DNA from: Pseudooceanicola pacificus
Lineage (GTDB): Bacteria > Pseudomonadota > Alphaproteobacteria > Rhodobacterales > Rhodobacteraceae
Reading direction: 5' to 3'
Length of the DNA: 62,701 bases
NCBI RefSeq assembly: GCF_009789075.1
Contig: NZ_WNXQ01000015.1
Coordinates: forward strand, 1 to 62,701
The notes beneath the pieces are model-generated. The model had not been told where the DNA came from and ran no database searches. It saw only the letters and a list, made by a program, of their open reading frames with translations. The translations under genes and the position numbers were made by a program. Positions 32,664 to 42,498 of this stretch are shown here, piece after piece (within the stretch, counting starts at the first letter, position 1; each line of letters begins with the position of its first letter).

Positions 32664-34184
32664 TTAATCTGCGAGCCGGGCTTCGAGGATATGCCGCTGG
32701 ATCTTGCCGCTGGTCGATCTGGGAAAATCCTCGAACGCGATGAAGTGAATTTCGCGTGGTCGCTTATAGCCAGCGAGGCTTTCGCGGCACAAGTTCAGCA
32801 GCGCCTCGGCATCCGGCCCGTCATCGTCACAGGCGACAAAGGCCACCGGGCTTTCCCCCCATTTCGCGTCGAAGGCCCTTACCACGGCGGCATCGATCAC
32901 ATCGGGATGAGAAAGAAGCACACGTTCGATTTCCGCCGGATAGACGTTTTCACCTCCGGTCTTGATCAGGTATTTCGCCCGATCCACAAAGTCGACGGTG
33001 CCGTCCGCATTGCGCCGGAACAGATCGCCCATGTGGAAAAAGCCGTTGCGAAAGTCACGGGCATTGGTGTCGTCGGCGTTCCAGTACCCGGAAAACAGCG
33101 TCGGACCCCGAAGCGCCATTTCGCCCGGCGTTCCATCGGGGACTTCGCGGTCGTCGGGATCGACCAGCCGCACCTCGCAAAAGGCGCTGATGCGCTTGGA
33201 CAGCCGGTCCGGGGTCACACCCGGCGCGATCAGATCGGCGGTTCCCGGCGGCAGGCCGGTTTCGGTCGCCCCGAAGGAATTCAGATAGGGCGTGTCCAGA
33301 AGACCGGTCAGTTCCGCGATCTGATGCGGCGGCACCAGATCAGCCATTGCGCCGCAAACCTTGATCCCCTTCAGCGGCAAAGGGTTGGCGTGCCGTTCGT
33401 TAATAAAAGCCTCCAGTGCCCCGGGCATCATCACGAACCAGCCGATCCTGTGGCGTGACAGCGCCTCGTTGATGACGGCGGGCTGCAGCCCGTCCACCAT
33501 CACCACGGTCCCACCCCGCAGGATCGTTGCCAGCGCATGATCGGTGGAGGCCATGTGGAACATCGGCGCCCAGGCGATGAACCCGTCACCGGGATCCAGC
33601 GCCAGCTGGGCCGCAAAGACCATGGATCGGGCGATATGCGCGCGGTGGCTGATATGCGCCCCCTTGGGCAGGCCCGTGGTCCCCGAGGTATAGAGGATCG
33701 TCAGACCGGCCTCGGGGTCGTCAACCATGGTTCCGGTGCGCGGGTCCGGCTCGACCCCGGCAATGGCCGTTTCCAGGTCTGGCCCGACGGTTAGACAGGG
33801 TGTCGACGCGACGGCGCGGTAAGCTTCTGAAAGTTCCGGTTCGACAACCGCGAGAACCGGCTCGACCAGATCGATGCAGTGCCGCAGTTCATCGGGGGCA
33901 AGCCGCCAGTTCAGACAGGCGACGATCGCGCCGATTCCCGCTGCTGCAAGTTCGACCTCCAGGTATTCTGAGCGGTTATGCGACAGGATCGCGATCCTGT
34001 CTCCGGGCGCCACGCCTCGTGCCAGAAAGACAGCCGCCAGACGATCGACCCGCTCCAGCAGTTCTGCATAGGTCAGTTTCCTGCTGCCGTCCTCGATGGC
34101 GAGGGCGCGGGCGCAGTCATGTGCGCGGGTTCGAAAGATCGAATACAGATCAGCGCGCCCCGCGCGGATGACGCCGGTCAGCAT
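32664..34184 (-). CDS. Class I acyl-CoA ligase (ANL family)
   Basis: A 506-residue AMP-forming ligase: LYTSGTTGLPKGAHISH (P-loop), NSFGATETG, YLIKTGGENVYPAEIE hinge and FPRSTSGKIQRH with the catalytic lysine. Length and motifs resemble medium-chain or aryl/cyclic acid CoA ligases. It is the second gene of a minus-strand unit behind fadH (26 bp gap) under box F, opposite the AliB-like operon. It should activate the free acid that the nearby dehydrogenases use. Confidence 0.87.
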   Translation of the reverse strand: MLTGVIRAGRADLYSIFRTRAHDCARALAIEDGSRKLTYAELLERVDRLAAVFLARGVAPGDRIAILSHNRSEYLEVELAAAGIGAIVACLNWRLAPDELRHCIDLVEPVLAVVEPELSEAYRAVASTPCLTVGPDLETAIAGVEPDPRTGTMVDDPEAGLTILYTSGTTGLPKGAHISHRAHIARSMVFAAQLALDPGDGFIAWAPMFHMASTDHALATILRGGTVVMVDGLQPAVINEALSRHRIGWFVMMPGALEAFINERHANPLPLKGIKVCGAMADLVPPHQIAELTGLLDTPYLNSFGATETGLPPGTADLIAPGVTPDRLSKRISAFCEVRLVDPDDREVPDGTPGEMALRGPTLFSGYWNADDTNARDFRNGFFHMGDLFRRNADGTVDFVDRAKYLIKTGGENVYPAEIERVLLSHPDVIDAAVVRAFDAKWGESPVAFVACDDDGPDAEALLNLCRESLAGYKRPREIHFIAFEDFPRSTSGKIQRHILEARLAD

Positions 34185-34210
34185 AGTTTCCCCCTTGCCC
34201 GAGCCTCGGT

Positions 34211-36244
34211 TCAGAGATCCTGCGCCAGGCGCACGCCCTCATCAATGGCGCGCAGCGCATCCAGTTCGGCGGCCTCCTTTGCCCCGCCGATCATCGTAAC
34301 CAGGACGCCGCGCGCTACAACCTCTTTGGCCAGGGCCCGTTCCGGTTCCTGACCGGTGCACAGCACAATTGTATCGGCTGCGATGACCGTCGGGTTTCCG
34401 TCCGCGACGATGTGCAGCCCCGCATCGTCGATATGTTCATAGGTCACCCCGCCCATTGCCTCGACCCCATGTTTGCGCAGCGCGTTGCGCAGGATCCACC
34501 CTGTCGAAACACCAAGCCCCGCGCCCGGTTTAGCGGTCTTGCGCTGCAGCATGACGACCTTGCGGCGCGACGGCTTCGGTGCCAGAGGGTCACCCGCCAG
34601 GGCACCCGAGGAGACAAATTCGGGGTCCACTCCCCAGGTTTCGCAAAAGACGTCGGAATTCGCGGTCTCGGCGGGTTTGGTCACTAGGAACTCGGCCACA
34701 TCATGACCGATGCCCCCCGCCCCCATCACCACGACACGGTCGCCCGCCTCGCGGTCACCGGACAGAATTTCGGCGTAGGTCGCGACGCTGGGATGGTCGA
34801 TACCCGGCAGGTCGGGAATGCGCGGCGTGACCCCGGTGGCGATGACCACATGGTCAAATCCCTCAAGATCGCTCGCCTCTGCCCGCTGTCCCAGACGCTG
34901 CGTGACCCCGTGTTTCTGCATCTGACCGGCATAATACCGCAGGGTTTCGTCGAATTCGTCCTTGCCTGGTGCGGCGCGGGCCAGATTCAGCTGACCGCCC
35001 AATTTGTCCTGCGCTTCGAACAGGGTGACATCGTGGCCCAGCCGTGCCGCCTCGGCGGCTGTGGCCATGCCCGCGGCACCACCGCCAACGACGGCCACTT
35101 TCTTTGGCGTGTCGGTTGGCGTATCCCGGAATTCCGTTTCACGCCCGGCCCTTGGATTGACCAGACATCCGACCGGCCGGTCCGAAAAAATGAAATCCAG
35201 GCAGGCCTGGTTGCAGGCAATGCAGGTGTTGATCTCGTCTGCGCGGCCCTCGCGCGTCTTTTTCACGAAATGCGGATCGGCCAGAAACGGGCGCGCCATC
35301 GAGATCATGTCCGCATCGCCAGAGGCAAGTATGTCTTCTGCAAGCTGGGGTGTGTTGATCCGGTTCGAGGCGACTACCGGGATCGACACCGCCGCTTTGA
35401 CGTTGGCTGCCGCCTTGCGCCAGGCACCGCGCGGCACCGGGTAGGCGATCGTCGGCACGCGGGCCTCATGCCAGCCGATGCCGGTGTTCAGGATATCCGC
35501 ACCCGCAGCCTCGATCTTGCGGGCCAGTGCGGCAATTTCATCGGCGGGCGCGCCGCCCTCGACCAGATCGGCCGCCGAAATCCGGTAGATGACCAGAAAG
35601 TCGGGGCCGCAACGTTCGCGCACCGCGCGCACGATCTCGACCGGGAATCGGTGGCGGTTCGCGGCGCTGCCGCCCCAGTCGTCTTGGCGCTTGTTGGTGT
35701 GGGTGACGGTGAATTCGTTGATCAGGTATCCCTCGGACCCCATGATCTCGACGCCATCAAAGCCTGCGGCCAGCGCATTGGCGGCCGCTACGGCAAAATC
35801 CTCGATGGTACGGAGAATGTCGGCTTCGGTCATTTCACGCGGGATGAAACGGTTGATCGGGGCGCGGATCGGCGACGGGGCCACACACCTTTCGATCTTG
35901 GCATAGCGCCCGGCGTGGAGGAGTTGCGCGCAGATCAGGCTGCCTTCGGCCTGCACCGCCTCGCAGATCGGGCGCAGGTCAAGCGCTTCTTCCGGGTCAT
36001 CGATTCTCGGACCTTCTGGATCGAATATGCCCTCGGCATTGGGCGAAAACCCGCCGGTGACCAGAATCGCCGCCTCCCCCCGCGCACGCTCGGCGTAAAA
36101 CGCGATCTGTTTGGCTATGCCGTCAGGCTCGGTTTCCAACCGCGTGTGCATCGACCCCATGATGACACGATTTCGCAATGTATGCTGGCCTGCGCGGATG
36201 GGCGAGAGCATGGTTTCAAAGCTTCCATCTGGTCTATTTTTCAC
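34211..36244 (-). CDS. fadH: FadH-like 2,4-dienoyl-CoA reductase
   Basis: A 677-residue flavo-iron-sulfur reductase. An OYE-type TIM barrel (RNRVIMGSMHTRLE near residue 28, EIMGSEGYLINEF for substrate) is followed by the 4Fe-4S cluster CIACNQACLDFIF...CLVNP near residue 340, then FAD (VVGGGAAGMATA) and NADPH (VVMGAGGIGHDVA) domains. GTG at 36244 is chosen: GAGGAGGAG lies seven bases upstream, and the next ATG would cut into the conserved N-terminus. It reduces 2,4-dienoyl-CoAs from unsaturated acids, useful for terpenoid double bonds. Confidence 0.88.
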   Translation of the reverse strand: MKNRPDGSFETMLSPIRAGQHTLRNRVIMGSMHTRLETEPDGIAKQIAFYAERARGEAAILVTGGFSPNAEGIFDPEGPRIDDPEEALDLRPICEAVQAEGSLICAQLLHAGRYAKIERCVAPSPIRAPINRFIPREMTEADILRTIEDFAVAAANALAAGFDGVEIMGSEGYLINEFTVTHTNKRQDDWGGSAANRHRFPVEIVRAVRERCGPDFLVIYRISAADLVEGGAPADEIAALARKIEAAGADILNTGIGWHEARVPTIAYPVPRGAWRKAAANVKAAVSIPVVASNRINTPQLAEDILASGDADMISMARPFLADPHFVKKTREGRADEINTCIACNQACLDFIFSDRPVGCLVNPRAGRETEFRDTPTDTPKKVAVVGGGAAGMATAAEAARLGHDVTLFEAQDKLGGQLNLARAAPGKDEFDETLRYYAGQMQKHGVTQRLGQRAEASDLEGFDHVVIATGVTPRIPDLPGIDHPSVATYAEILSGDREAGDRVVVMGAGGIGHDVAEFLVTKPAETANSDVFCETWGVDPEFVSSGALAGDPLAPKPSRRKVVMLQRKTAKPGAGLGVSTGWILRNALRKHGVEAMGGVTYEHIDDAGLHIVADGNPTVIAADTIVLCTGQEPERALAKEVVARGVLVTMIGGAKEAAELDALRAIDEGVRLAQDL

Positions 36245-36270
36245 TTTGGTTCTCCTCCTCAAAACTGCAC

Positions 36271-36299
36271 TTGATCTACATTCTAACATTTGTTAGATT
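36271..36299 (+). promoter_or_regulatory. Promoter with perfect TetR-type operator, box F
   Basis: TTGATC (36271-36276), 17 bp and TAGATT (36294-36299) drive the AliB-like operon. CTAACATTTGTTAG (36283-36296) has exact arms and overlaps the -10. fadH starts 27 bp away on the other strand, so the same dimer can block both. Sequence identity with box D extends across the whole promoter. Confidence 0.7.
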
Positions 36300-36337
36300 T
36301 TTGGAAAGAAGATTTTCGCTCATGGGGAGGAGCACCG

Positions 36338-37519
36338 ATGCAATTCCAGCCTACAGACGATCAGAAGGCGTTTCGCGAGACCGCAAAGCGCTTCGCAACT
36401 GAAAGGCTTGCGCCCACATATCAAGAACGCGCCAGCGGCCATACATTCGACCGTGCGCTGATCAAGGAGATGGGCGCACTGGGGCTGATCGGGGCCGATC
36501 TGCCCGAGGAATTCGGGGGTCTCGGCGAAAGCTCTGTCACGTCAGGGCTGATCGTCGAAGAGATCGCCTATGCCGATTTCAACGCAAGTTACGTGCAGCT
36601 TCTGGGCTCTCTCATGGGCGGAATGGTTGCCAAACATGCCTCCAAGGACATCGCGTCGGAATGGGTGCCCAAGGTTGTTTCGGGTGATGCGGTCATTGGC
36701 CTGGGCCTGACAGAGCCGCGCGGCGGTTCGGATGCGGCGAACCTGATTCTGAGGGCCGAGAAATCCGGCAACGGCTGGCGGCTGAACGGTGAAAAGACAT
36801 CCATGAGTTTTGCCAGTCAGGCGGATGCGGCGGTCGTCTTTGCCCGTACCGGCGATCCTGATGGCGGCTCACGCGGGGTCAGCGCCTTTTTCGTCGATCT
36901 GAACCAGGAAGGCATCAAGCGCACCCATTTTGACGACATCGGCACCAAGCCTGTCGGGCGCGGCTCGGTTTTCTTTGACGATGTTTTCGTGCCGGCTGAA
37001 AACATGATGGCGGAACAGGACCATGCCTTTGGCACGATCATGGCGGGCTTCGACTATTCCCGCGCACTGATCGGGCTGGAGTGCCTGGGGGCCGCGCAAG
37101 CGTCGGTGGATGAAACCTGGGCCTACGTTCAGGAGCGCGAGGCATTCGGAGCCCCGATCGTGCAGTATCAGGGTGTCAGCTTTCCCTTGGCCGAGGCCGA
37201 GACCCAACTGACCATGATGCGCCAGCTTTGCTATTACACGCTGGACCTGCGCGACCGTGGCCTGCCCCACACCTCTCAGGCCGCCATGTGCAAATGGTAC
37301 CTGCCCAAAACCGCCTGCGAGATCCTGCACCAGTGCCTGATCCTGCACGGACATTACGGCTACACCACCGACCTGCCCCACCACCAGCGCTACAACGATG
37401 TGCTCGGCTTGCAGATCGGTGACGGCACCGCGCAGATCCAGAAGCTGGTGATCGCCCGCGAGAAGGTCGGTCGCATGGCGCTGCAGTATGACAAGAAGGC
37501 GAAGGGAGCCTCGAAATGA
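36338..37519 (+). CDS. Acyl-CoA dehydrogenase, AliB/cyclohexanecarboxyl-CoA-dehydrogenase-like
   Basis: A 393-residue acyl-CoA dehydrogenase with LTEPRGGSDAAN and LHGHYGYTTDLPHHQRYND. The MCAD-type base position reads QIGDGTAQIQKL, aspartate about residue 362 in place of glutamate, and the helix-G site lacks an acid (FDYSRALI). Aspartate at this site is known from cyclohexanecarboxyl-CoA-type dehydrogenases. ATG at 36338 follows GGGGAGGA. It heads the eleven-gene operon to 49208 and is coupled by ATGA to a crotonase, a pairing like dehydrogenase-hydratase in alicyclic acid pathways. Confidence 0.88.
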   Translation: MQFQPTDDQKAFRETAKRFATERLAPTYQERASGHTFDRALIKEMGALGLIGADLPEEFGGLGESSVTSGLIVEEIAYADFNASYVQLLGSLMGGMVAKHASKDIASEWVPKVVSGDAVIGLGLTEPRGGSDAANLILRAEKSGNGWRLNGEKTSMSFASQADAAVVFARTGDPDGGSRGVSAFFVDLNQEGIKRTHFDDIGTKPVGRGSVFFDDVFVPAENMMAEQDHAFGTIMAGFDYSRALIGLECLGAAQASVDETWAYVQEREAFGAPIVQYQGVSFPLAEAETQLTMMRQLCYYTLDLRDRGLPHTSQAAMCKWYLPKTACEILHQCLILHGHYGYTTDLPHHQRYNDVLGLQIGDGTAQIQKLVIAREKVGRMALQYDKKAKGASK

Positions 37520-38295
37520 GCGACCCCATCCTCGTCACTTCCGAGGGCAACACCGGCATCATCGAACTGGCCCGCCCCGAGAAATTCAATTGCCTGTCAC
37601 TTGAGGTGCATGAGCGTATTTCTGTCGCGCGTGCGGAATTCGAGGCGAACCCCGCTATTCGGGCGATCCTCATCCGGGCGCAGGGCAAGCACTTTTGCAC
37701 CGGTGCCGATCTGGTGGAAGTGAAAGGTAAGTTGAACGATCCCGCCGCGCTGGACCATTTCATCGCCTTTGGCATGAAAAACCTGCGTGCGCTCGAAACC
37801 TCCTCCCTCCCTGTCGTAGTCGCAGTGCAGGGGTTGTGTCTGGCCGGCGGGATCGAACTGATGCTGGCCTGCGACGTGTGCTTTGCGGCCGAAAGCGCCC
37901 AGTTTGGCGATCAGCATGCGCAATTCGGGCTGATTCCCGGTTGGGGTGGCTCGCAGCGGCTGACGCGGTTGATGGGGCAGCGCCGGGCGCTCGATCTGAT
38001 GTTCTCGGCCCGCTGGCTCAAGTCGGACGAGGCCAAAGAGGCCGGCCTGGTCAACTACATCGTGCCGGATGCGGATCTGCACAAGATCTCGCTGGAATAC
38101 TGCCAGAAGATCGCCACCCGCTCGCGTCCCGGCATCGCCGAGATGAAGCGGTTGGCGCGCGAAGGTGCGGACCTTGGTATCGACCAGCAGATGCGGCTTG
38201 AGCGCGATGCCGCGGTGCGTGCACTGCCCAGCGATGACGTGGCCGAGGGCCTCGACGCATTCGAGAACCGGCGCGCCCCCGAATTCAAGGCCTGA
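37516..38295 (+). CDS. Enoyl-CoA hydratase (BadK-like position)
   Basis: A 259-residue crotonase. HFCTGADLVEV and LAGGIELMLACD form the oxyanion hole, keeping the first glutamate. The second catalytic position is histidine (FGDQHAQFGLIPGWGGSQRL). ATG overlaps the dehydrogenase stop. In the cyclohexanecarboxylate route the comparable enzyme hydrates the cyclic enoyl-CoA; here that is inferred from neighbourhood only. Confidence 0.86.
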   Translation: MSDPILVTSEGNTGIIELARPEKFNCLSLEVHERISVARAEFEANPAIRAILIRAQGKHFCTGADLVEVKGKLNDPAALDHFIAFGMKNLRALETSSLPVVVAVQGLCLAGGIELMLACDVCFAAESAQFGDQHAQFGLIPGWGGSQRLTRLMGQRRALDLMFSARWLKSDEAKEAGLVNYIVPDADLHKISLEYCQKIATRSRPGIAEMKRLAREGADLGIDQQMRLERDAAVRALPSDDVAEGLDAFENRRAPEFKA

Positions 38296-38304
38296 GGACG
38301 AAAC

Positions 38305-39465
38305 ATGGATTTCATTTTGAACGACGAACAACGCCAGATTTACGAGTATGGCGGCCAGCTGGCGCAGAAATACGACAATGCGTATTGGCTGGACCACGCG
38401 CGCAGGCATGAGTTCCCGCACGAGATGTTCAAGCAGATTGCCGATGACGGTTTCCTGGGCATCATGGTGCCCGAGGAATTCGGCGGCGCGGGCCTTGGTA
38501 TGACTGAAATGGCCCTGTTCATGGAGGGCACCGCCAATCACGGCATTCCGCTTTTGATGATGGTGGTCGGGCCGACCATGTCGCTGGCCCATATCGCCAG
38601 CCACGGGAGCGAGTTCCACAAGAAAGAACTGCTGCCGGCCGCCTGCCGCGGTGATATCCAGTTCTGTTTCGCGATCACCGAACCGGGGGCCGGGTCGAAC
38701 ACGATGAAGGCCACTACGCTGGCCAAGCGTCGAGGCAACCGGTTCAGCCTGTCGGGCGAAAAGACCTTCATCACCGGGGCCGAAGTGGCCGACTACTGCC
38801 TCGTGGTGGCGCGGACCAAACCGCATACCGAGGTCAGCCGCAAGACCGACGGCTTTACCCTGTTCGCCGTGGATCTGAAGAAAAAAGGCGTCCACAAGCA
38901 GCGGGTGAAGATCTCGATCCCCCTGCCCGAGGAGCAGTGGACACTGTTCTTCGACGATGTGGATCTCGGCCCCGAGGATGTGGTCGGCGAGGTGGACGAA
39001 GGGTTCTCGATCCTGTTCGACAGCCTCAACCCCGAGCGTATTATCCTGGCCGCCTTGTGCTGCGGCATCGGCCGGTTCGCCCTGAACAAGGGCGTGGCCT
39101 ATGCCTCCGAGCGCAATGTGTTCGGCCAACCCATCGGTGCGCACCAGGGCGTGCAGCATCCGATGGCCAAGGCGCATACGGCAGTCGAAATGGCCAGTCT
39201 GATGACCCGGCGCGCGGCATGGGAGTTCGACAACAAGCTGCCTGCCGGTGCGTCGTCGAACATGGCGAAATATGCCGCCGCCGAAGCCGGGATCGAAGCG
39301 GTCGACGCGGCGCTTCAGGCGCATGGTGGATCGGGCTTTACCGAAGATACGGGACTTTACGAAATGTACCCGCTGGTCCGCCTGCTGCGCACAGCGCCGG
39401 TGAACCGCGAACTGTGCCTGAGCTTTATCGGCGAAAAGGTCATGGGCCTGCCACGATCCTATTGA
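38305..39465 (+). CDS. Acyl-CoA dehydrogenase, PRSY-terminated type
   Basis: A 386-residue dehydrogenase. ITEPGAGSNTMKAT is the flavin motif, LNPERIILAAL carries a glutamate at the IVD/LCAD helix-G position, and the MCAD site (LLRTAPVNREL) has none. The C-terminus ends GLPRSY, shared with the proteins at 47194 and 61638. It starts 9 bp after the crotonase. It probably serves another oxidation step or isomer than the AliB-like enzyme. Confidence 0.9.
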   Translation: MDFILNDEQRQIYEYGGQLAQKYDNAYWLDHARRHEFPHEMFKQIADDGFLGIMVPEEFGGAGLGMTEMALFMEGTANHGIPLLMMVVGPTMSLAHIASHGSEFHKKELLPAACRGDIQFCFAITEPGAGSNTMKATTLAKRRGNRFSLSGEKTFITGAEVADYCLVVARTKPHTEVSRKTDGFTLFAVDLKKKGVHKQRVKISIPLPEEQWTLFFDDVDLGPEDVVGEVDEGFSILFDSLNPERIILAALCCGIGRFALNKGVAYASERNVFGQPIGAHQGVQHPMAKAHTAVEMASLMTRRAAWEFDNKLPAGASSNMAKYAAAEAGIEAVDAALQAHGGSGFTEDTGLYEMYPLVRLLRTAPVNRELCLSFIGEKVMGLPRSY

Positions 39466-39492
39466 TCGCCACGGCTAGGAACGGAGAACGAC

Positions 39493-40884
39493 ATGCAATT
39501 TGGAATGCGCTTCCGGCGGGAAGATGCCGCCGACAAGGTAAATGATCGCTTCTGGCACGCGATCGAGGGCACGCCGCTCGACGAGGTGCGCCGTATTCAG
39601 GAAGAGCGACTGCGCGATCAGATGGCCTATCTCAAGGCAAACTCGACTTTCTATCAGGAGAAGTTCGCGAAAGCCGGTGTGGAATTCGACGATATCCGCA
39701 CCATCGAAGACCTGCAGAAACTGCCCTATACCTACAAGACCGAGATCCGCGAAAGCCTGGCCGCCGATCCGCCGTTCGGCAAACACCGCGCCGCGCCCAT
39801 GTACGAGATCATCCAAATGCAGGCATCGTCGGGCACGACCGGCAGCCCCTCATATGTGGCCCTGACCGAATCCGACGCCGAAATGTGGCACGAGATGACG
39901 GCACGCTGTTTCTTTGCCAATGGCGTGCGGCCGGGCGACATGGTGCTGCACGCGTTTTCGCTCGCCAAGGGCTTTGTCGGCGGCATCCCCGTGATGCAGG
40001 GATTGCAGTACATGGGCACGATCGATGTCCCGGTGGGCGCCGATGGCGGTGCGGAACGGCTGCTGCGCGCCTGCGCCGACACCCGCCCGCGTTGCGTGGT
40101 CGGCGCCCCGAACTTTGTGCTGCACCTGGCCGAAAAGGCTCCCGAGGTACTTGGCTGCAAGGCCAGCGAACTGGGTATCGAGCGCGTGATCGTCGGCGGC
40201 GAACCCGGCGGCGGAATTCCCGCAATTCGGGCAAAGATCGAAAAGGCCTGGGGTGCGAAATGCACCGAGATGCTGGGCGGCACCGATCTGGGCGTGACAT
40301 ACTGGGCCGAGTGCGACGCCCAGTCGGGTATGCACATGGTCAACATGGATTATGTCCTGACCGAGCTGCTCGACCCGGAGAGCGGCAGGATCATTCCCTG
40401 GAAAAAAGGCGCAGAAGGCGAGATGGTCTATACCGCGCTCGGCCGCCAGGCGAGCCCGCTCGTGCGGTTCCGGTCAGGCGATTATATCGAAGTGATCGAT
40501 ACCGAATGCTCCTGCGGCCGCACCGGACCGAAGATCCGCTGCACCGGCCGCACCGACGACATGCTGATCGTGCGCGGGGCCAATGTCTTCCCGTCGGCGA
40601 TCAACAGCATCATTACCGAAATGGTGCCGGACACCAACGGCGTCATGCGCATCGTGGCCGATTTCGAGGGCCATACCACGCAGGGCGCGCTGACAGTGAT
40701 TGTCGAACGGGGCCCCGATCGCGATCCGGCCGATGACGTCACCCTCAAAAAGAAAATTGAGCAGCGGCTTCGCGACTCCTTGGTCTTCAAGGCCGACGTT
40801 CACCTGGTTGCGGCCGACACTTTCGAAAAACCTGGCGCCGCTAAGGTCGCCTTCGTTCTCAGGAAATATCCAGACCTGCCATGA
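39493..40884 (+). CDS. PaaK-like phenylacetate-CoA ligase family protein
   Basis: A 463-residue ANL ligase of the PaaK type, with QASSGTTGSPSYVALT as P-loop, GGTDLGVTYWAEC, a CSCGRTGPKI turn and RGANVFPSAI, all usual in phenylacetate-CoA ligases. It activates an aromatic, cyclic or related acid to its CoA ester with ATP. GGAACGGAG lies upstream. It is coupled to the carboxyltransferase by ATGA, so activation and carboxylation are translated together. Confidence 0.87.
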   Translation: MQFGMRFRREDAADKVNDRFWHAIEGTPLDEVRRIQEERLRDQMAYLKANSTFYQEKFAKAGVEFDDIRTIEDLQKLPYTYKTEIRESLAADPPFGKHRAAPMYEIIQMQASSGTTGSPSYVALTESDAEMWHEMTARCFFANGVRPGDMVLHAFSLAKGFVGGIPVMQGLQYMGTIDVPVGADGGAERLLRACADTRPRCVVGAPNFVLHLAEKAPEVLGCKASELGIERVIVGGEPGGGIPAIRAKIEKAWGAKCTEMLGGTDLGVTYWAECDAQSGMHMVNMDYVLTELLDPESGRIIPWKKGAEGEMVYTALGRQASPLVRFRSGDYIEVIDTECSCGRTGPKIRCTGRTDDMLIVRGANVFPSAINSIITEMVPDTNGVMRIVADFEGHTTQGALTVIVERGPDRDPADDVTLKKKIEQRLRDSLVFKADVHLVAADTFEKPGAAKVAFVLRKYPDLP

Positions 40885-42488
40885 CTAGAATGAAATCTCT
40901 TCTCGACAGCGGGTCGGACGACTTCCGCGCCAACGACGTGTCTTACCGCGAAAAGGTCGATGAACTACATGCCCTCCGGCTCTTACAGCGCGTCGGCGGC
41001 CCCGAAATGGCGCGCAAACGTCATGTGGACAAAGGCAAAATCCTGCCGCGCGAACGGATCGAACGGCTGATCGACCCGGGCACACCATTTCTGGAACTCG
41101 GCGAGTTGGCCGGACTGAATATGCACAAGGGAGTTCCACCCGGCGCCGGCATCATTACCGGTATTGGCGTGATCGAAGGCCGTCAGTGCATGATCATCGC
41201 CAATGATGCCACCGTAAAGGGCGGCACCTATTTCGGGATCACCTGCCGCAAACACGTCCGGGCACAGAAAATTGCCTGGAAAAACCGGCTGCCCGTCATC
41301 ACCCTCGTGGACTCCGGCGGTGCCTTCCTGCCCGACCAGGCCAACCTTTTCCCCGACGAAGGCCAGTTCGGCTCCATCTTTCACCAACAGATCGGCATGT
41401 CTGGCGATGGTGTGCCGCAAATCGCCGTGGTCATGGGGCCCTGCACCGCGGGTGGTGCCTATATCCCCGCGCTCTGTGACGAAGTGGTGATCGTGCGCGG
41501 TCAGGGCTTTATGTATCTGGGCGGACCGGAATTGACCTTTGCCGCAACCGGCGAAAAGGTCGAAGCCGAAGAACTGGGTGGCGGCAAGATGCATTCGTCC
41601 GTTTCCGGTGTGACCGACCATTTGGCCGAAGATGACGCCCACGCTCTGGCCATCACGCGCGAAATTGTCAGCCATCTTGGCGAAAAACCCCAACCCCGCA
41701 AGACGCCCGAAACGCCCCGTGCGCCCGCCTACCCGGTCGAAGAGATTTATGGGCTCATCAGCCGCGATCCCAAGGTGCCGACCGACAACCGCGAAATCGT
41801 GGCTCGGTTGGTCGATGAGAGCGATTTTCACGAATTCAAGCCGCTTTATGGCGACACGATCATGACCGGCTGGGGGCGCATCCACGGCCACGAGGTCGGG
41901 ATCATCGCCAATACAGGCGTGCTTTTCGTCGAAGCCGCGCTGAAGGCGACGCATTTCATCAATCTCTGCGTCCAGCGTGATATTCCGCTGCTGTTCCTGG
42001 CCGATGTGAACGGCTTCATGGTGGGCCGCGAGGTCGAGCAGATGGGCATTGCCAAGGCTGGCGCCAAGATGATCACGGCCATGTCTTCGGCCCGGGTGCC
42101 GAAATTCACAATCATCACCGGTGGCTCTTACGGGGCCGGATACCTGGCGATGCTGGGCCGCCCGTTCCAGCCGGACGCAATGTTCGCCTGGCCGACGGGA
42201 CGGTCGGCAATCATGGGGCCGGAACAGGCCGCCAGCGTGCTGGCTCAGGTCCGCGCGCAGATCAACGAACGCGAAGGCAAAAGCTGGACCCCCGAGGAGG
42301 AGGAAGCCTTCAAGGCACCGATCCGCAAGGAATACGAAGATTTTCAGGGAGCCTATAATTTTGCTTCCAACCTTTGGATCGACAGCGTGATCGAGCCCTG
42401 TGAGACCCGTGACGTCATGGCGCTGATGCTGGATGTGACATCGCGCAGACCCAAGGTCGATACCAACTTCGGCGTGTTCAGGATGTGA
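40881..42488 (+). CDS. Acyl-CoA carboxylase carboxyltransferase (beta) subunit, third set
   Basis: A 535-residue carboxyltransferase with GPCTAGGAYIPALCDE and GGSYGAGYLAMLGRPFQPD. At the substrate-length position the block LFPDEGQFGSIF has phenylalanine, as in methylcrotonyl-CoA carboxylases. The N-acceptor half diverges from set 1 (AGYLAMLGRPFQP replaces AGNYGMCGRGFAP), so substrate preference may differ. It pairs with the alpha subunit that follows 10 bp later, and both are in the operon with the HMG-CoA-lyase-like gene. Confidence 0.9.
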   Translation: MTRMKSLLDSGSDDFRANDVSYREKVDELHALRLLQRVGGPEMARKRHVDKGKILPRERIERLIDPGTPFLELGELAGLNMHKGVPPGAGIITGIGVIEGRQCMIIANDATVKGGTYFGITCRKHVRAQKIAWKNRLPVITLVDSGGAFLPDQANLFPDEGQFGSIFHQQIGMSGDGVPQIAVVMGPCTAGGAYIPALCDEVVIVRGQGFMYLGGPELTFAATGEKVEAEELGGGKMHSSVSGVTDHLAEDDAHALAITREIVSHLGEKPQPRKTPETPRAPAYPVEEIYGLISRDPKVPTDNREIVARLVDESDFHEFKPLYGDTIMTGWGRIHGHEVGIIANTGVLFVEAALKATHFINLCVQRDIPLLFLADVNGFMVGREVEQMGIAKAGAKMITAMSSARVPKFTIITGGSYGAGYLAMLGRPFQPDAMFAWPTGRSAIMGPEQAASVLAQVRAQINEREGKSWTPEEEEAFKAPIRKEYEDFQGAYNFASNLWIDSVIEPCETRDVMALMLDVTSRRPKVDTNFGVFRM

Positions 42489-42498
42489 GGAGCGAACC

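Noticed and set aside
37597..39324. A 575-codon minus-strand frame opposite the crotonase and dehydrogenase
   Set aside because: His/Arg/Gly-rich antisense composition without domains; the plus-strand genes are clear.
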